Shown here piece after piece: positions 26,560 to 39,740 of a stretch of DNA of 64,000 nt. Numbering within the stretch: the first letter of the stretch is position 1; every line of letters starts with the position of its first letter. The stretch covers positions 38,423,828 to 38,487,827 of the forward strand of contig NC_079876.1 of assembly GCF_029227915.1 (NCBI RefSeq), given 5' to 3'. The DNA comes from Hydractinia symbiolongicarpus (Eukaryota > Cnidaria > Hydrozoa > Anthoathecata > Hydractiniidae). The notes below the pieces were generated by a model. That model did no database searches. It saw only the letters and a program-made list of their open reading frames with translations, and was not told where the DNA came from. Position numbers and translations under genes: made by a program.

Positions 26560-27573
26560 TCGTTCGGGAAATGAGTTTACTGCCTGGGTACTTTCTTTGT
26601 ATACTTTTGACTATACGGGCCAAGCCCTGGATTTACGGGAAATCGCGGGTTTTCGTTTGCCGGCGATTAAACCTCTTTCATTAAGCGTCTCATCAAAAAT
26701 GAAAACATTTTTGAAAACTACAAGTCTCATGCGTTTTAGTGGTGAAAAAATAATATAAAAAATCGTTCGGGAAATGAGTTTACTGCCTGGGTACTTTCTT
26801 TGTATACTTTTGACTATACGGGCCAAGCCTGGGATTTACGGGAAATGGCGGGTTTTCCTTTGCCGGTGATTAAACTTCTTTTATTCAGTGTCTAATCAAA
26901 AATGAAAACATTTTTGAAAACTACAAGTCTCATGCGTTTTAGTGGTGAAAAGATAATTTAAAAAATCGTTTTGGAAATGAGTTTACTCACAGGGTACTTT
27001 CTTTGTATACATTGGACTATACGGGCCAAGCCCGGGATTTACGGGAAATCGCGGGTTCTCGTTTGCCGGCGATTAATCCACTTTCATTAAGCGTCTCATC
27101 AAAAATGAAAACATTTCTAAAAACTACAAGTCTCATGCGTTTTAGTGGTTAAAAAATAATTTAAAAAATCGTTCGGGAAATAAGTTTACTCCCTGGGTAC
27201 TTTCTTTGTATACTTTTGACTATACGGGCCGAGTCCGGGATTTACGGGAAGTCGCGGTTTTTGTTTGCCGGCGATTAAACTTCTTTTATTCAGCGTCTCA
27301 TCAAAAATAAAATCATTTTTAAAAACTACAAGTCTCATGGGCTTTAGTGGTGAAATAATAATTTAAAAAATCGTTTGGGAAATGAGTTTACTCCCTGGGT
27401 ACTTTCTTTGTATACTTTTGACTATACGGGCCGAGTCTGGGATTTACGGGAAATCGCAGGTTTTCGTTTGCCGGCGATTAAACTTCTTTTATTCAACGTC
27501 TCATCAAAAATGAAATCATTTTTGAAAACTACAAGTCTTATGCGTTTTAGTGGTGAAAAAATAATTTAAAAAA

Positions 27574-28385
27574 TCGTTCTGGAAATGAGTTTACTCACAG
27601 CGTACTTTCTTTGTATACATTCGACTATACGGGCCAAGCCCGGGATTTAGGGGAAATCGCTGGTTTTCGTTTGCCGGCGATTAAACTTCTTTTATTCAGC
27701 GTCTCATCAAAAATGAAAACATTTTTGAAAACTACAAGTCTCATGCGTTTTAGTGGTGAAAAGATAATTTAAAAAATCGTTTTGGAAATGAGTTTACTCA
27801 CAGGGTACTTTCTTTGTATACATTCGACTATACGGGCCAAGCCCTTGATTTACGGGAAATCGCGGGTTTTCCTTTGCCGGCGATTAAACCACTTTCATTA
27901 AGCGTCTCATCAAAAATGAAAACATTTCTGAAAACTACAAGTCTTATGCGTTTTAGTGGTGAAAAAATAATTTAAAAAATCGTTCTGGAAATGAGTTTAC
28001 TCACAGCGTACTTTCTTTGTATACATTCGACTATACGGGCCAAGCCCGGGATTTAGGGGAAATCGCTGGTTTTCGTTTGCCGGCGATTAAACTTCTTTTA
28101 TTCAGTGTCTCATCAAAAATGAAAACATTTTTGAAAACTACAAGTCTCATGCGTTTTAGTGGTGAAAAGATAATTTAAAAAATCGTTTTGGAAATGAGTT
28201 TACTCACAGGGTACTTTCTTTGTATACATTCGACTATACGGGCCAAGCCCTTGATTTACGGGAAATCGCGGGTTTTCCTTTGCCGGCGATTAAACCACTT
28301 TCATTAAGCGTCTCATCAAAAATGAAAACATTTCTGAAAACTACAAGTCTCATGGGCTTTAGTGGTGAAATAATAATTTAAAAAA
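27574..28385. repeat. CACAGCG/CTTGATT dimer duplicated (2 x 406 bp)
   Basis: Pairs at 27,574-27,979 and 27,980-28,385 are the same two-monomer cassette in tandem. The second copy reads TTCAGTGTCTC where the first reads TTCAGCGTCTC. The whole doubled block is copied again at 31,630-32,441 at the 4056-bp offset, so the dimer doubled before the larger duplication. Confidence 0.87.
27777..27979 (+). repeat. Reference monomer, subfamily B (203 bp)
   Basis: This is a typical B-type monomer. Its linked diagnostic positions are TCGTTTTGGA, CTCACAGGG, GTATACATTCGAC, GGGCCAAGCCCTT, a CCTTTGCC core and CCACTTTCATTAAGCG, followed by ACATTTCTG. The same combination recurs many times, for example near 1, 2,240, 3,050, 4,465, 42,377 and 61,430. 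B differs from A at more than ten scattered sites, so it is an old subfamily and not the product of recent mutation. Confidence 0.88.
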
Positions 28386-30666
28386 TCGTTTGGGAAATGA
28401 GTTTACTCCCTGGGTACTTTCTTTGTATACTTTTGACTATACGGGCGAGTCCGGGATTTACGGGAAATCGCAGGTTTTCGTTTGCCGGCGATTAAACTTC
28501 TTTTATTCAGCGTCTCATCAAAAATGAAAACATTTTTAAAAACTACAAGTCTCATGGGCTTTAGTGGTGAAATAATAATTTAAAAAATCGTTTGGGAAAT
28601 GAGTTTACTCCCTGGGTACTTTCTTTGTATACTTTTGACTATACGGGCCGAGTCCGGGATTTACGGGAAATCGCAGGTTTTCGTTTGCCGGCGATTAAAC
28701 TTCTTTTATTCAGCGTCTCATCAAAAATGAAAACATTTTTGAAAACTACAAGTCTCACGCGTTTTAGTGGTGAAAAAATAAATTAAAAAATCGTTCGGGA
28801 AATGAGTTTACTCACATAGTACTTTTTTTGTATACATTCGACTATACGGGCCAAGCCCGGGATTTACGGGAAATCGCGGGTTTTCGTTTGCCGGCGATTA
28901 AACCTCTTTCATTAAGCGTCTCATCAAAAATGAAAGCAATTTTGAAAACTACAAGTCTCATGCGTTTTAGTGGTGAAAAAATACTTTAAAAAATCGTTCG
29001 GGAAATGAGTTTACTCCCTGGGTACTTTCTTTGTAAACTTTTGACTATACGGCCGAGTCGGGATTTACGGGAAATCGCAGGTTTTCGTTTGCCGGCGATT
29101 AAACTTCTTTTATTCAGCGTCTCATCAAAAATGAAAACATTTTTGAAAACTACAAGTCTCATGCGTTATAGTGGTGAAAAAATAAATTAAAAAATCGTTC
29201 GGGAAATGAATTTACTTCCTGGGTACTTTCTTTGTATACTTTTGACTATACGGGCCGAGTCCGGGATTTACGGGAAGTCGCGGGTTTTCGTTTGCCGGCG
29301 ATTAAACTTCTTTTATTCAGCGTCTCATCAAAAATGAAAACATTTTTAAAAACTACAAGTCTCATGGGCTTTAATGGGGAAATAATAATTTAAAAAATCG
29401 TTTGGGAAATGAGTTTACTCCCTGGGTACTTTCTTTGTATACTTTTGACTATACGGGCCGAGTCCGGGATTTACGGGAAATCGCAGGTTTTCGTTTGCCG
29501 GCGATTAAACTTCTTTTATTCAGCGTCTCATCAATAATGAAAACATTTTTGAAAACTACAAGTCTGATGCGTTATAGTGGTGAAGAAATAAATTAGAAAA
29601 TCGTTCGGGAAATGAGTTTACTCCCTGGGTACTTTCTTTGTATACTTTTGACTATACGGGCCAAGCCCGGGATTTACGGGAAATCGCGGGTTTTCGTTTG
29701 CCGGCGATTAAACTTCTTTTATTCAGCGTCTCATCAAAAATGAAAACAAATTTGAAAACTACTAGTCTCATGCGTTTTAGTGGTGAAAAAATAATTTAAA
29801 AAATCGTTGTGGAAATGAATTTACTTCCTGGGTACTTTCTTTGTATACTTTTGACTATACGGGCCGAGTCCGGGATTTACGGGAAGTCGCGGGTTTTCGT
29901 TTGCCGGCGATTAAACTTCTTTTATTCAGCGTCTTATCAAAAATGAAAACATTTTTAAAAACTACAAGTCTCATGGGCTTTAATGGGGAAATAATAATTT
30001 AAAAAATCGTTTGGGAAATGAGTTTACTCCCTGGGTACTTTCTTTGTATAGTTTTGACTATACGGGCCGAGTCCGGGATTTACGGGAAATCGCAGGTTTT
30101 CGTTTGCCGGCGATTAAACTTCTTTTATTCAGCGTCTCATCAATAATGAAAACATTTTTGAAAACTACAAGTCTCATGCGTTATAGTGGTGAAGAAATAA
30201 ATTAGAAAATCGTTCGGGAAATGAGTTTACTCCCTGGGTACTTTCTTTGTATACTTTTGACTATACGGGCCAAGCCCGGGATTTACGGGAAATCGCGGGT
30301 TTTCGTTTGCCGGCGATTAAACTTCTTTTCTTCAGCGTCTCATCAAAAATGAAAACAAATTTAAAAACTGCTAGTCTCATGCGTTTTAGTGGTGAAAAAA
30401 TAATTTAAAAAATGGTTCGTGAAATCTGTTTACTTCCTGGGTACTTTCTTTGTATACTTTTGACTATACGGGCCGAGTCCGGGATTTACGGGAAGTCGCG
30501 GGTTTTCGTTTGCCGGCGATTAAACTTCTTTTATTCAGCGTCTCATCAAAAATGAAAACATTTTTAAAAACTACAAATCTCATGGGCTTAAGTGGTGAAA
30601 TAATAATTTAAAAAATCGTTCGGGAAATGAGTTTACTGCCTGGGTACTTTCTTTGTATACTTTTGA

Positions 30667-33600
30667 CTATACGGGCCAAGCCCTGGATTTACGGGAAATC
30701 GCGGGTTTTCGTTTGCCGGCGATTAAACTTCTTTCATTAAGCGTCTCATCAAAAATGAAAACATTTTTGAAAACTACAAGTCTCATGCGTTTTAGTGGTG
30801 AAAAAATAATATAAAAAATCGTTCGGGAAATGAGTTTACTGCCTGGGTACTTTCTTTGTATACTTTTGACTATACGGGCCAAGCCCGGGATTTACGGGAA
30901 ATGGCGGGTTTTCCTTTGCCGGTGATTAAACTTCTTTTATTCAGTGTCTAATCAAAAATGAAAACATTTTTGAAAACTACAAGTCTCATGCGTTTTAGTG
31001 GTGAAAAGATAATTTAAAAAATCGTTTTGGAAATGAGTTTACTCACAGGGTACTTTCTTTGTATACATTGGACTATACGGGCCAAGCCCGGGATTTACGG
31101 GAAATCGCGGGTTCTCGTTTGCCGGCGATTAATCCACTTTCATTAAGCGTCTCATCAAAAATGAAAACATTTCTAAAAACTACAAGTCTCATGCGTTTTA
31201 GTGGTTAAAAAATAATTTAAAAAATCGTTCGGGAAATAAGTTTACTCCCTGGGTACTTTCTTTGTATACTTTTGACTATACGGGCCGAGTCCGGGATTTA
31301 CGGGAAGTCGCGGTTTTTGTTTGCCGGCGATTAAACTTCTTTTATTCAGCGTCTCATCAAAAATAAAATCATTTTTAAAAACTACAAGTCTCATGGGCTT
31401 TAGTGGTGAAATAATAATTTAAAAAATCGTTTGGGAAATGAGTTTACTCCCTGGGTACTTTCTTTGTATACTTTTGACTATACGGGCCGAGTCTGGGATT
31501 TACGGGAAATCGCAGGTTTTCGTTTGCCGGCGATTAAACTTCTTTTATTCAACGTCTCATCAAAAATGAAATCATTTTTGAAAACTACAAGTCTTATGCG
31601 TTTTAGTGGTGAAAAAATAATTTAAAAAATCGTTCTGGAAATGAGTTTACTCACAGCGTACTTTCTTTGTATACATTCGACTATACGGGCCAAGCCCGGG
31701 ATTTAGGGGAAATCGCTGGTTTTCGTTTGCCGGCGATTAAACTTCTTTTATTCAGCGTCTCATCAAAAATGAAAACATTTTTGAAAACTACAAGTCTCAT
31801 GCGTTTTAGTGGTGAAAAGATAATTTAAAAAATCGTTTTGGAAATGAGTTTACTCACAGGGTACTTTCTTTGTATACATTCGACTATACGGGCCAAGCCC
31901 TTGATTTACGGGAAATCGCGGGTTTTCCTTTGCCGGCGATTAAACCACTTTCATTAAGCGTCTCATCAAAAATGAAAACATTTCTGAAAACTACAAGTTT
32001 TATGCGTTTTAGTGGTGAAAAAATAATTTAAAAAATCGTTCTGGAAATGAGTTTACTCACAGCGTACTTTCTTTGTATACATTCGACTATACGGGCCAAG
32101 CCCGGGATTTAGGGGAAATCGCTGGTTTTCGTTTGCCGGCGATTAAACTTCTTTTATTCAGTGTCTCATCAAAAATGAAAACATTTTTGAAAACTACAAG
32201 TCTCATGCGTTTTAGTGGTGAAAAGATAATTTAAAAAATCGTTTTGGAAATGAGTTTACTCACAGGGTACTTTCTTTGTATACATTCGACTATACGGGCC
32301 AAGCCCTTGATTTACGGGAAATCGCGGGTTTTCCTTTGCCGGCGATTAAACCACTTTCATTAAGCGTCTCATCAAAAATGAAAACATTTTTGAAAACTAC
32401 AAGTCTCATGGGCTTTAGTGGTGAAATAATAATTTAAAAAATCGTTTGGGAAATGAGTTTACTCCCTGGGTACTTTCTTTGTATACTTTTGACTATACGG
32501 GCCGAGTCCGGGATTTACGGGAAATCGCAGGTTTTCGTTTGCCGGCGATTAAACTTCTTTTATTCAGCGTCTCATCAAAAATGAAAACATTTTTAAAAAC
32601 TACAAGTCTCATGGGCTTTAGTGGTGAAATAATAATTTAAAAAATCGTTTGGGAAATGAGTTTACTCCCTGGGTACTTTCTTTGTATACTTTTGACTATA
32701 CGGGCCGAGTCCGGGATTTACGGGAAATCGCAGGTTTTCGTTTGCCGGCGATTAAACTTCTTTTATTCAGCGTCTCATCAAAAATGAAAACATTTTTGAA
32801 AACTACAAGTCTCACGCGTTTTAGTGGTGAAAAAATAAATTAAAAAATCGTTCGAGAAATGAGTTTACTCACATAGTACTTTTTTTGTATACATTCGACT
32901 ATACGGGCCAAGCCCGGGATTTACGGGAAATCGCGGGTTTTCGTTTGCCGGCGATTAAACCTCTTTCATTAAGCGTCTCATCAAAAATGAAAGCAATTTT
33001 GAAAACTACAAGTCTCATGCGTTTTAGTGGTGAAAAAATACTTTAAAAAATCGTTCGGGAAATGAGTTTACTCCCTGGGTACTTTCTTTGTAAACTTTTG
33101 ACTATACGGCCGAGTCGGGATTTACGGGAAATCGCAGGTTTTCGTTTGCCGGCGATTAAACTTCTTTTATTCAGCGTCTCATCAAAAATGAAAACATTTT
33201 TGAAAACTACAAGTCTCATGCGTTATAGTGGTGAAAAAATAAATTTAAAAATCGTTCGGGAAATGAATTTACTTCCTGGGTACTTTCTTTGTATACTTTT
33301 GACTATACGGGCCGAGTCCGGGATTTACGGGAAGTCGCGGGTTTTCGTTTGCCGGCGATTAAACTTCTTTTATTCAGCGTCTCATCAAAAATGAAAACAT
33401 TTTTAAAAACTACAAGTCTCATGGGCTTTAATGGGGAAATAATAATTTAAAAAATCGTTTGGGAAATGAGTTTACTCCCTGGGTACTTTCTTTGTATACT
33501 TTTGACTATACGGGCCGAGTCCGGGATTTACGGGAAATCGCAGGTTTTCGTTTGCCGGCGATTAAACTTCTTTTATTCAGCGTCTCATCAATAATGAAAA

Positions 33601-35127
33601 CATTTTTGAAAACTACAAGTCTCATGCGTTATAGTGGTGAAGAAATAAATTAGAAAATCGTTCGGGAAATGAGTTTACTCCCTGGGTACTTTCTTTGTAT
33701 ACTTTTGACTATACGGGCCAAGCCCGGGATTTACGGGAAATCGCGGGTTTTCGTTTGCCGGCGATTAAACCTCTTTCATTAAGCGTCTCATCAAAAATGA
33801 AAGCAATTTTGAAAACTACAAGTCTCATGCGTTTTAGTGGTGAAAAAATACTTTAAAAAATCGTTCGGGAAATGAGTTTACTCCCTGGGTACTTTCTTTG
33901 TAAACTTTTGACTATACGGCCGAGTCGGGATTTACGGGAAATCGCAGGTTTTCGTTTGCCGGCGATTAAACTTCTTTTATTCAGCGTCTCATCAAAAATG
34001 AAAACATTTTTGAAAACTACAAGTCTCATGCGTTATAGTGGTGAAAAAATAAATTTAAAAATCGTTCGGGAAATGAATTTACTTCCTGGGTACTTTCTTT
34101 GTATACTTTTGACTATACGGGCCGAGTCCGGGATTTACGGGAAGTCGCGGGTTTTCGTTTGCCGGCGATTAAACTTCTTTTATTCAGCGTCTCATCAAAA
34201 ATGAAAACATTTTTAAAAACTACAAGTCTCATGGGCTTTAATGGGGAAATAATAATTTAAAAAATCGTTTGGGAAATGAGTTTACTCCCTGGGTACTTTC
34301 TTTGTATACTTTTGACTATACGGGCCGAGTCCGGGATTTACGGGAAATCGCAGGTTTTCGTTTGCCGGCGATTAAACTTCTTTTATTCAGCGTCTCATCA
34401 ATAATGAAAACATTTTTGAAAACTACAAGTCTCATGCGTTATAGTGGTGAAGAAATAAATTAGAAAATCGTTCGGGAAATGAGTTTACTCCCTGGGTACT
34501 TTCTTTGTATACTTTTGACTATACGGGCCAAGCCCGGGATTTACGGGAAATCGCGGGTTTTCGTTTGCCGGCGATTAAACTTCTTTTATTCAGCGTCTCA
34601 TCAAAAATGAAAACAAATTTAAAAACTGCTAGTCTCATGCGTTTTAGTGGTGAAAAAATAATTTAAAAAATGGTTCGTGAAATCTGTTTACTTCCTGGGT
34701 ACTTTCTTTGTATACTTTTGACTATACGGGCCGAGTCCGGGATTTACGGGAAGTCGCGGGTTTTCGTTTGCCGGCGATTAAACTTCTTTTATTCAGCGTC
34801 TCATCAAAAATGAAAACATTTTTAAAAACTACAAATCTCATGGGCTTAAGTGGTGAAATAATAATTTAAAAAATCGTTTGGGAAATGAGTTTACTCCCTG
34901 GGTACTTTCTTTGTATACTTTTGACTAAACGGGCCGAGTCCGGGATTTACGGGAAATCGCAGGTTTTCGTTTGCCGGCGATTAAACTTCTTTTATTCAGT
35001 TTCTCATCAAAAATGAACACATTTTTGAAAACTACAAGTCTTATGCGTTTTAGTGGTGAAAAAATAATTTAAAAAATCGTTCTGGAAATAAGTTTACTCA
35101 CAGGGTACTTTTTTTGTATACATTCGA
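30667..35127. repeat. HOR unit anchor-to-anchor, 4461 bp (22 monomers)
   Basis: This unit equals the previous one plus an internal 810-bp duplication and with local replacement near the right end. Before the next anchor it contains a monomer with GACTAAACGG and GAACACATTTTTG (34,871-35,075) that is absent from the corresponding place at 30,610 and present in most later units. Confidence 0.86.
33051..34670. repeat. 810-bp (4-mer) tandem duplication with chimeric join
   Basis: Copies at 33,051-33,860 and 33,861-34,670. The fourth monomer of the first copy (33,658-33,860) is chimeric: its head is the AAGCCCGGG A type, but its second half is the CCTCTTTCATTAAG/GCAATTTTG type. The fourth monomer of the second copy keeps the ordinary ACAAATTTA/GCTAG tail. 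The exchange therefore lies at about 33,720-33,770. Both copies contain a 110-codon open frame created by AAATTTAAAAATCG replacing the boundary stop. Confidence 0.9.
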
Positions 35128-37763
35128 CTATACGGGCCAAGCCCTGGATTTACGGGAAATCGCGGGTTTTCGTTTGCCGGCGATTAAACCTCTTTCATTA
35201 AGCGTCTCATCAAAAATGAAAACATTTTTGAAAACTACAAGTCTCATGCGTTTTAGTGGTGAAAAAATAATATAAAAAATCGTTCGGGAAATGAGTTTAC
35301 TGCCTGGGTACTTTCTTTGTATACTTTTGACTATACGGGCCAAGCCCGGGATTTACGGGAAATGGCGGGTTTTCCTTTGCCGGTGATTAAACTTCTTTTA
35401 TTCAGTGTCTAATCAAAAATGAAAACATTTTTGAAAACTACAAGTCTCATGCGTTTTAGTGGTGAAAAGATAATTTAAAAAATCGTTTTGGAAATGAGTT
35501 TACTCACAGGGTACTTTCTTTGTATACATTGGACTATACGAGCCAAGCCCGGGATTTACGGGAAATCGCGGGTTCTCGTTTGCCGGTGATTAATCCACTT
35601 TCATTAAGCGTCTCATCAAAAATGAAAACATTTCTAAAAACTACAAGTCTCATGCGTTTTAGTGGTTAAAAAATAATTTAAAAAATCGTTCGGGAAATGA
35701 GTTTACTCCCTGGGTACTTTCTTTGCATACTTTTGACTATACGGGCCGAGTCCGGGATTTACGGGAAGTCGCGGTTTTTGTTTGCCGGCGATTAAACTTC
35801 TTTTATTCAGCGTCTCATCAAAAATAAAATCATTTTTAAAAACTACAAGTCTCATGGGCTTTAGTGGTGAAATACTAATTTAAAAAATCGTTTGGGAAAT
35901 GAGTTTACTCCCTGGGTACTTTCTTTGTATACTTTTGACTATACGGGCCGAGTCCGGGATTTACGGGAAATCGCAGGTTTTCGTTTGCCGGCGATTAAAC
36001 TTCTTTTATTCAGCGTCTCATCAAAAATGAAAACATTTTTAAAAACTACAAGTCTCATGGGCTTTAGTGGTGAAATAATAATTCAAAAAATCGTTTGGGA
36101 AATGAGTTTACTCCCTGGGTACTTTCTTTGTATACTTTTGACTATACGGGCCGAGTCCGGGATTTACGGGAAATCGCAGGTTTTCGTTTGCCGGCGATTA
36201 AACTTCTTTTAATCAGCGTCTCATCAAAAATGAAAACATTTTTGAAAACTACAAGTCTCACGCGTTTTAGTGGTGAAAAAATAAATTAAAAAATCGTTCG
36301 GGAAATGAGTTTACTCACATAGTACTTTTTTTGTATACATTCGACTATACGGGCCAAGCCCGGGATTTACGGGAAATCGCGGGTTTTCGTTTGCCGGCGA
36401 TTAAACCTCTTTCATTAAGCGTCTCATCAAAAATGAAAGCAATTTTGAAAACTACAAGTCTCATGCGTTTTAGTGGTGAAAAAATACTTTAAAAAATCGT
36501 TCGGGAAATGAGTTTACTCCCTGGGTACTTTCTTTGTAAACTTTTGACTATACGGCCGAGTCGGGATTTAAGGGAAATCGCAGGTTTTCGTTTGCCGGCG
36601 ATTAAACTTCTTTTATTCAGCGTCTCATCAAAAATGAAAACATTTTTGAAAACTACAAGTCTCATGCGTTATAGTGGTGAAAAAATAAATTAAAAAATCG
36701 TTCGGGAAATGAATTTACTTCCTGGGTACTTTCTTTGTATACTTTTGACTATACGGGCCGAGTCCGGGATTTACGGGAAGTCGCGGGTTTTCGTTTGCCG
36801 GCGATTAAACTTCTTTTATTCAGCGTCTCATCAAAAATGAAAACATTTTTAAAAACTACAAGTCTCATGGGCTTTAATGGGGAAATAATAATTTAAAAAA
36901 TCGTTTGGGAAATGAGTTTACTCCCTGGGTACTTTCTTTGTATACTTTTGACTATACGGGCCGAGTCCGGGATTTACGGGAAATCGCAGGTTTTCGTTTG
37001 CCGGCGATTAAACTTCTTTTATTCAGCGTCTCATCAATAATGAAAACATTTTTGAAAACTACAAGTCTCATGCGTTATAGTGGTGAAGAAATAAATTAGA
37101 AAATCGTTCGGGAAATGAGTTTACTCCCTGGGTACTTTCTTTGTATAGTTTTGACTATACGGGCCAAGCCCGGGATTTACGGGAAATCGCGGGTTTTCGT
37201 TTGCCGGCGATTAAACTTCTTTTATTCAGCGTCTCATCAAAAATGAAAACAAATTTAAAAACTGCTAGTCTCATGCGTTTTAGTGGTGAAAAAATAATTT
37301 AAAAAATGGTTCGTGAAATCTGTTTACTTCCTGGGTACTTTCTTTGTATACTTTTGACTATACGGGCTGAGTCCGGGATTTACGGGAAGTCGCGGGTTTT
37401 CGTTTGCCGGCGATTAAACTTCTTTTATTCAGCGTCTCATCAAAAATGAAAACATTTTTAAAAACTACAAATCTCATGGGCTTAAGTGGTGAAATAATAA
37501 TTTAAAAAATCGTTTGGGAAATGAGTTTACTCCCTGGGTACTTTCTTTGTATACTTTTGACTAAACGGGCCGAGTCCGGGATTTACGGGAAATCGCAGGT
37601 TTTCGTTTGCCGGCGATTAAACTTCTTTTATTCAGCTTCTCATCAAAAATGAACACATTTTTGAAAACTACAAGTCTTATGCGTTTTAGTGGTGAAAAAA
37701 TAATTTAAAAAATCGTTCTGGAAATAAGTTTACTCACAGGGTACTTTTTTTGTATACATTCGA
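35128..37763. repeat. HOR unit anchor-to-anchor, 2636 bp (13 monomers)
   Basis: A shortened HOR. Bases 35,892-37,100 match 32,446-33,653 at offset 3446, but the CACAGCG/CTTGATT dimers present in the two preceding units are missing, so about four to six monomers were lost. At 36,083 the boundary stop TAATTTAA reads TAATTCAA, which gives a 106-codon open frame by chance. Confidence 0.84.
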
Positions 37764-37915
37764 CTATACGGGCCAAGCCCTGGATTTACGGGAAATCGCG
37801 GGTTTTCGTTTGCCGGCGATTAAACCTCTTTCATTAAGCGTCTCATCAAAAATGAAAACATTTTTGAAAACTACAAGTCTCATGCGTTTTAGTGGTGAAA
37901 AAATAATATAAAAAA

Positions 37916-39131
37916 TCGTTCGGGAAATGCGTTTACTGCCTGGGTACTTTCTTTGTATACTTTTGACTATACGGGCCAAGCCCGGGATTTACGGGAAATG
38001 GCGGGTTTTCCTTTGCCGGTGATTAAACTTCTTTTATTCAGTGTCTAATCAAAAATGAAAACATTTTTGAAAACTACAAGTCTCATGCGTTTTAGTGGTG
38101 AAAAGATAATTTAAAAAATCGTTTTGGAAATGAGTTTACTCACAGGGTACTTTCTTTGTATACATTGGACTATACGGGCCAAGCCCGGGATTTACGGGAA
38201 ATAGCGGGTTCTCGTTTGCCGGCGATTAATCCACTTTCATTAAGCGTCTCATCAAAAATGAAAACATTTCTAAAAACTACAAGTCTCATGCGTTTTAGTG
38301 GTTAAAAAATAATTTAAAAAATCGTTCGGGAAATGAGTTTACTCCCTGGGTACTTTCTTTGTATACTTTTGACTATACGGGCCGAGTCCGGGATTTACGG
38401 GAAGTCGCGGTTTTTGTTTGCCGGCGATTAAACTTCTTTTATTCAGCGTCTCATCAAAAATAAAATCATTTTTAAAAACTACAAGTCTCATGCGTTTTAG
38501 TGGTGAAAAAATAATATAAAAAATCGTTCGGGAAATGCGTTTACTGCCTGGGTACTTTCTTTGTATACTTTTGACTATACGGGCCAAGCCCGGGATTTAC
38601 GGGAAATGGCGGGTTTTCCTTTGCCGGTGATTAAACTTCTTTTATTCAGTGTCTAATCAAAAATGAAAACATTTTTGAAAACTACAAGTCTCATGCGTTT
38701 TAGTGGTGAAAAGATAATTTAAAAAATCGTTTTGGAAATGAGTTTACTCACAGGGTACTTTCTTTGTATACATTGGACTATACGGGCCAAGCCCGGGATT
38801 TACGGGAAATAGCGGGTTCTCGTTTGCCGGCGATTAATCCACTTTCATTAAGCGTCTCATCAAAAATGAAAACATTTCTAAAAACTACAAGTCTCATGCG
38901 TTTTAGTGGTTAAAAAATAATTTAAAAAATCGTTCGGGAAATGAGTTTACTCCCTGGGTACTTTCTTTGTATACTTTTGACTATACGGGCCGACTCCGGG
39001 ATTTACGGGAAGTCGCGGTTTTTGTTTGCCGGCGATTAAACTTCTTTTATTCAGCGTCTCATCAAAAATAAAATCATTTTTAAAAACTACAAGTCTCATG
39101 GGCTTTAGTGGTGAAATACTAATTTAAAAAA
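37916..39131. repeat. 608-bp (3-mer) tandem duplication with private ATGCG
   Basis: Copies at 37,916-38,523 and 38,524-39,131 both carry GGGAAATGCGTTTACTGCC, a substitution in the ATGAG motif not seen in other anchor-linked units, and GAAATAGCGGG. The join is chimeric: the monomer ending at 38,523 begins with the AATAAAATCATTTTT body, which elsewhere leads to a CATGGGC tail, but ends with the anchor tail TAATATAAAAAA. The exchange point is at about 38,465-38,490. Confidence 0.9.
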
Positions 39132-39740
39132 TCGTTTGGGAAATGAGTTTACTCCCTGGGTACTTTCTTTGTATACTTTTGACTATACGGGCCGAGTCTG
39201 GGATTTACGGGAAATCGCAGGTTTTCGTTTGCCGGCTATTAAACTTCTTTTATTCAACGTCTCATCAAAAATGAAATCTTTTTTGAAAACTACAAGTCTT
39301 ATGCGTTTTAGTGGTGAAAAAATAATTTAAAAAATCGTTCTGGAAATGAGTTTACTCACAGCGTACTTTCTTTGTATACATTCGACTATACGGGCCAAGC
39401 CCGGGATTTAGGGGAAATCGCTGGTTTTCGTTTGCCGGCGATTAAACTTCTTTTATTCAGCGTCTCATCAAAAATGAAAGCATTTTTGAAAACTACAAGT
39501 CTCATGCGTTTTAGTGGTGAAAAGATAATTTAAAAAATCGTGTTGGAAATGAGTTTACTCACAGGGTACTTTCTTTGTATACATTCGACTATACGGGCCA
39601 AGCCCTTGATTTACGGGAAATCGCGGGTTTTCCTTTGCCGGCGATTAAACCACTTTCATTAAGCGTCTCATCAAAAATGAAAACATTTCTGAAAACTACA
39701 AGTCTCATGGGCTTTAGTGGTGAAATAATAATTTAAAAAA

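Larger units (their letters stand above)
26611..30666. repeat. HOR unit anchor-to-anchor, 4056 bp (20 monomers)
   Basis: The unit starts at an anchor and runs to the next. Nearly all of it is repeated at an offset of 4056-4057 bp in the next unit, including the CAGTGTCTAATC monomer, the TTCTCG/TTAATCC monomer, the GTGGTTAAAAAAT tail and the CACAGCG dimers. A one-base deletion (ACGGGCGAG near 28,441) changes the offset from 4056 to 4057. Confidence 0.88.
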
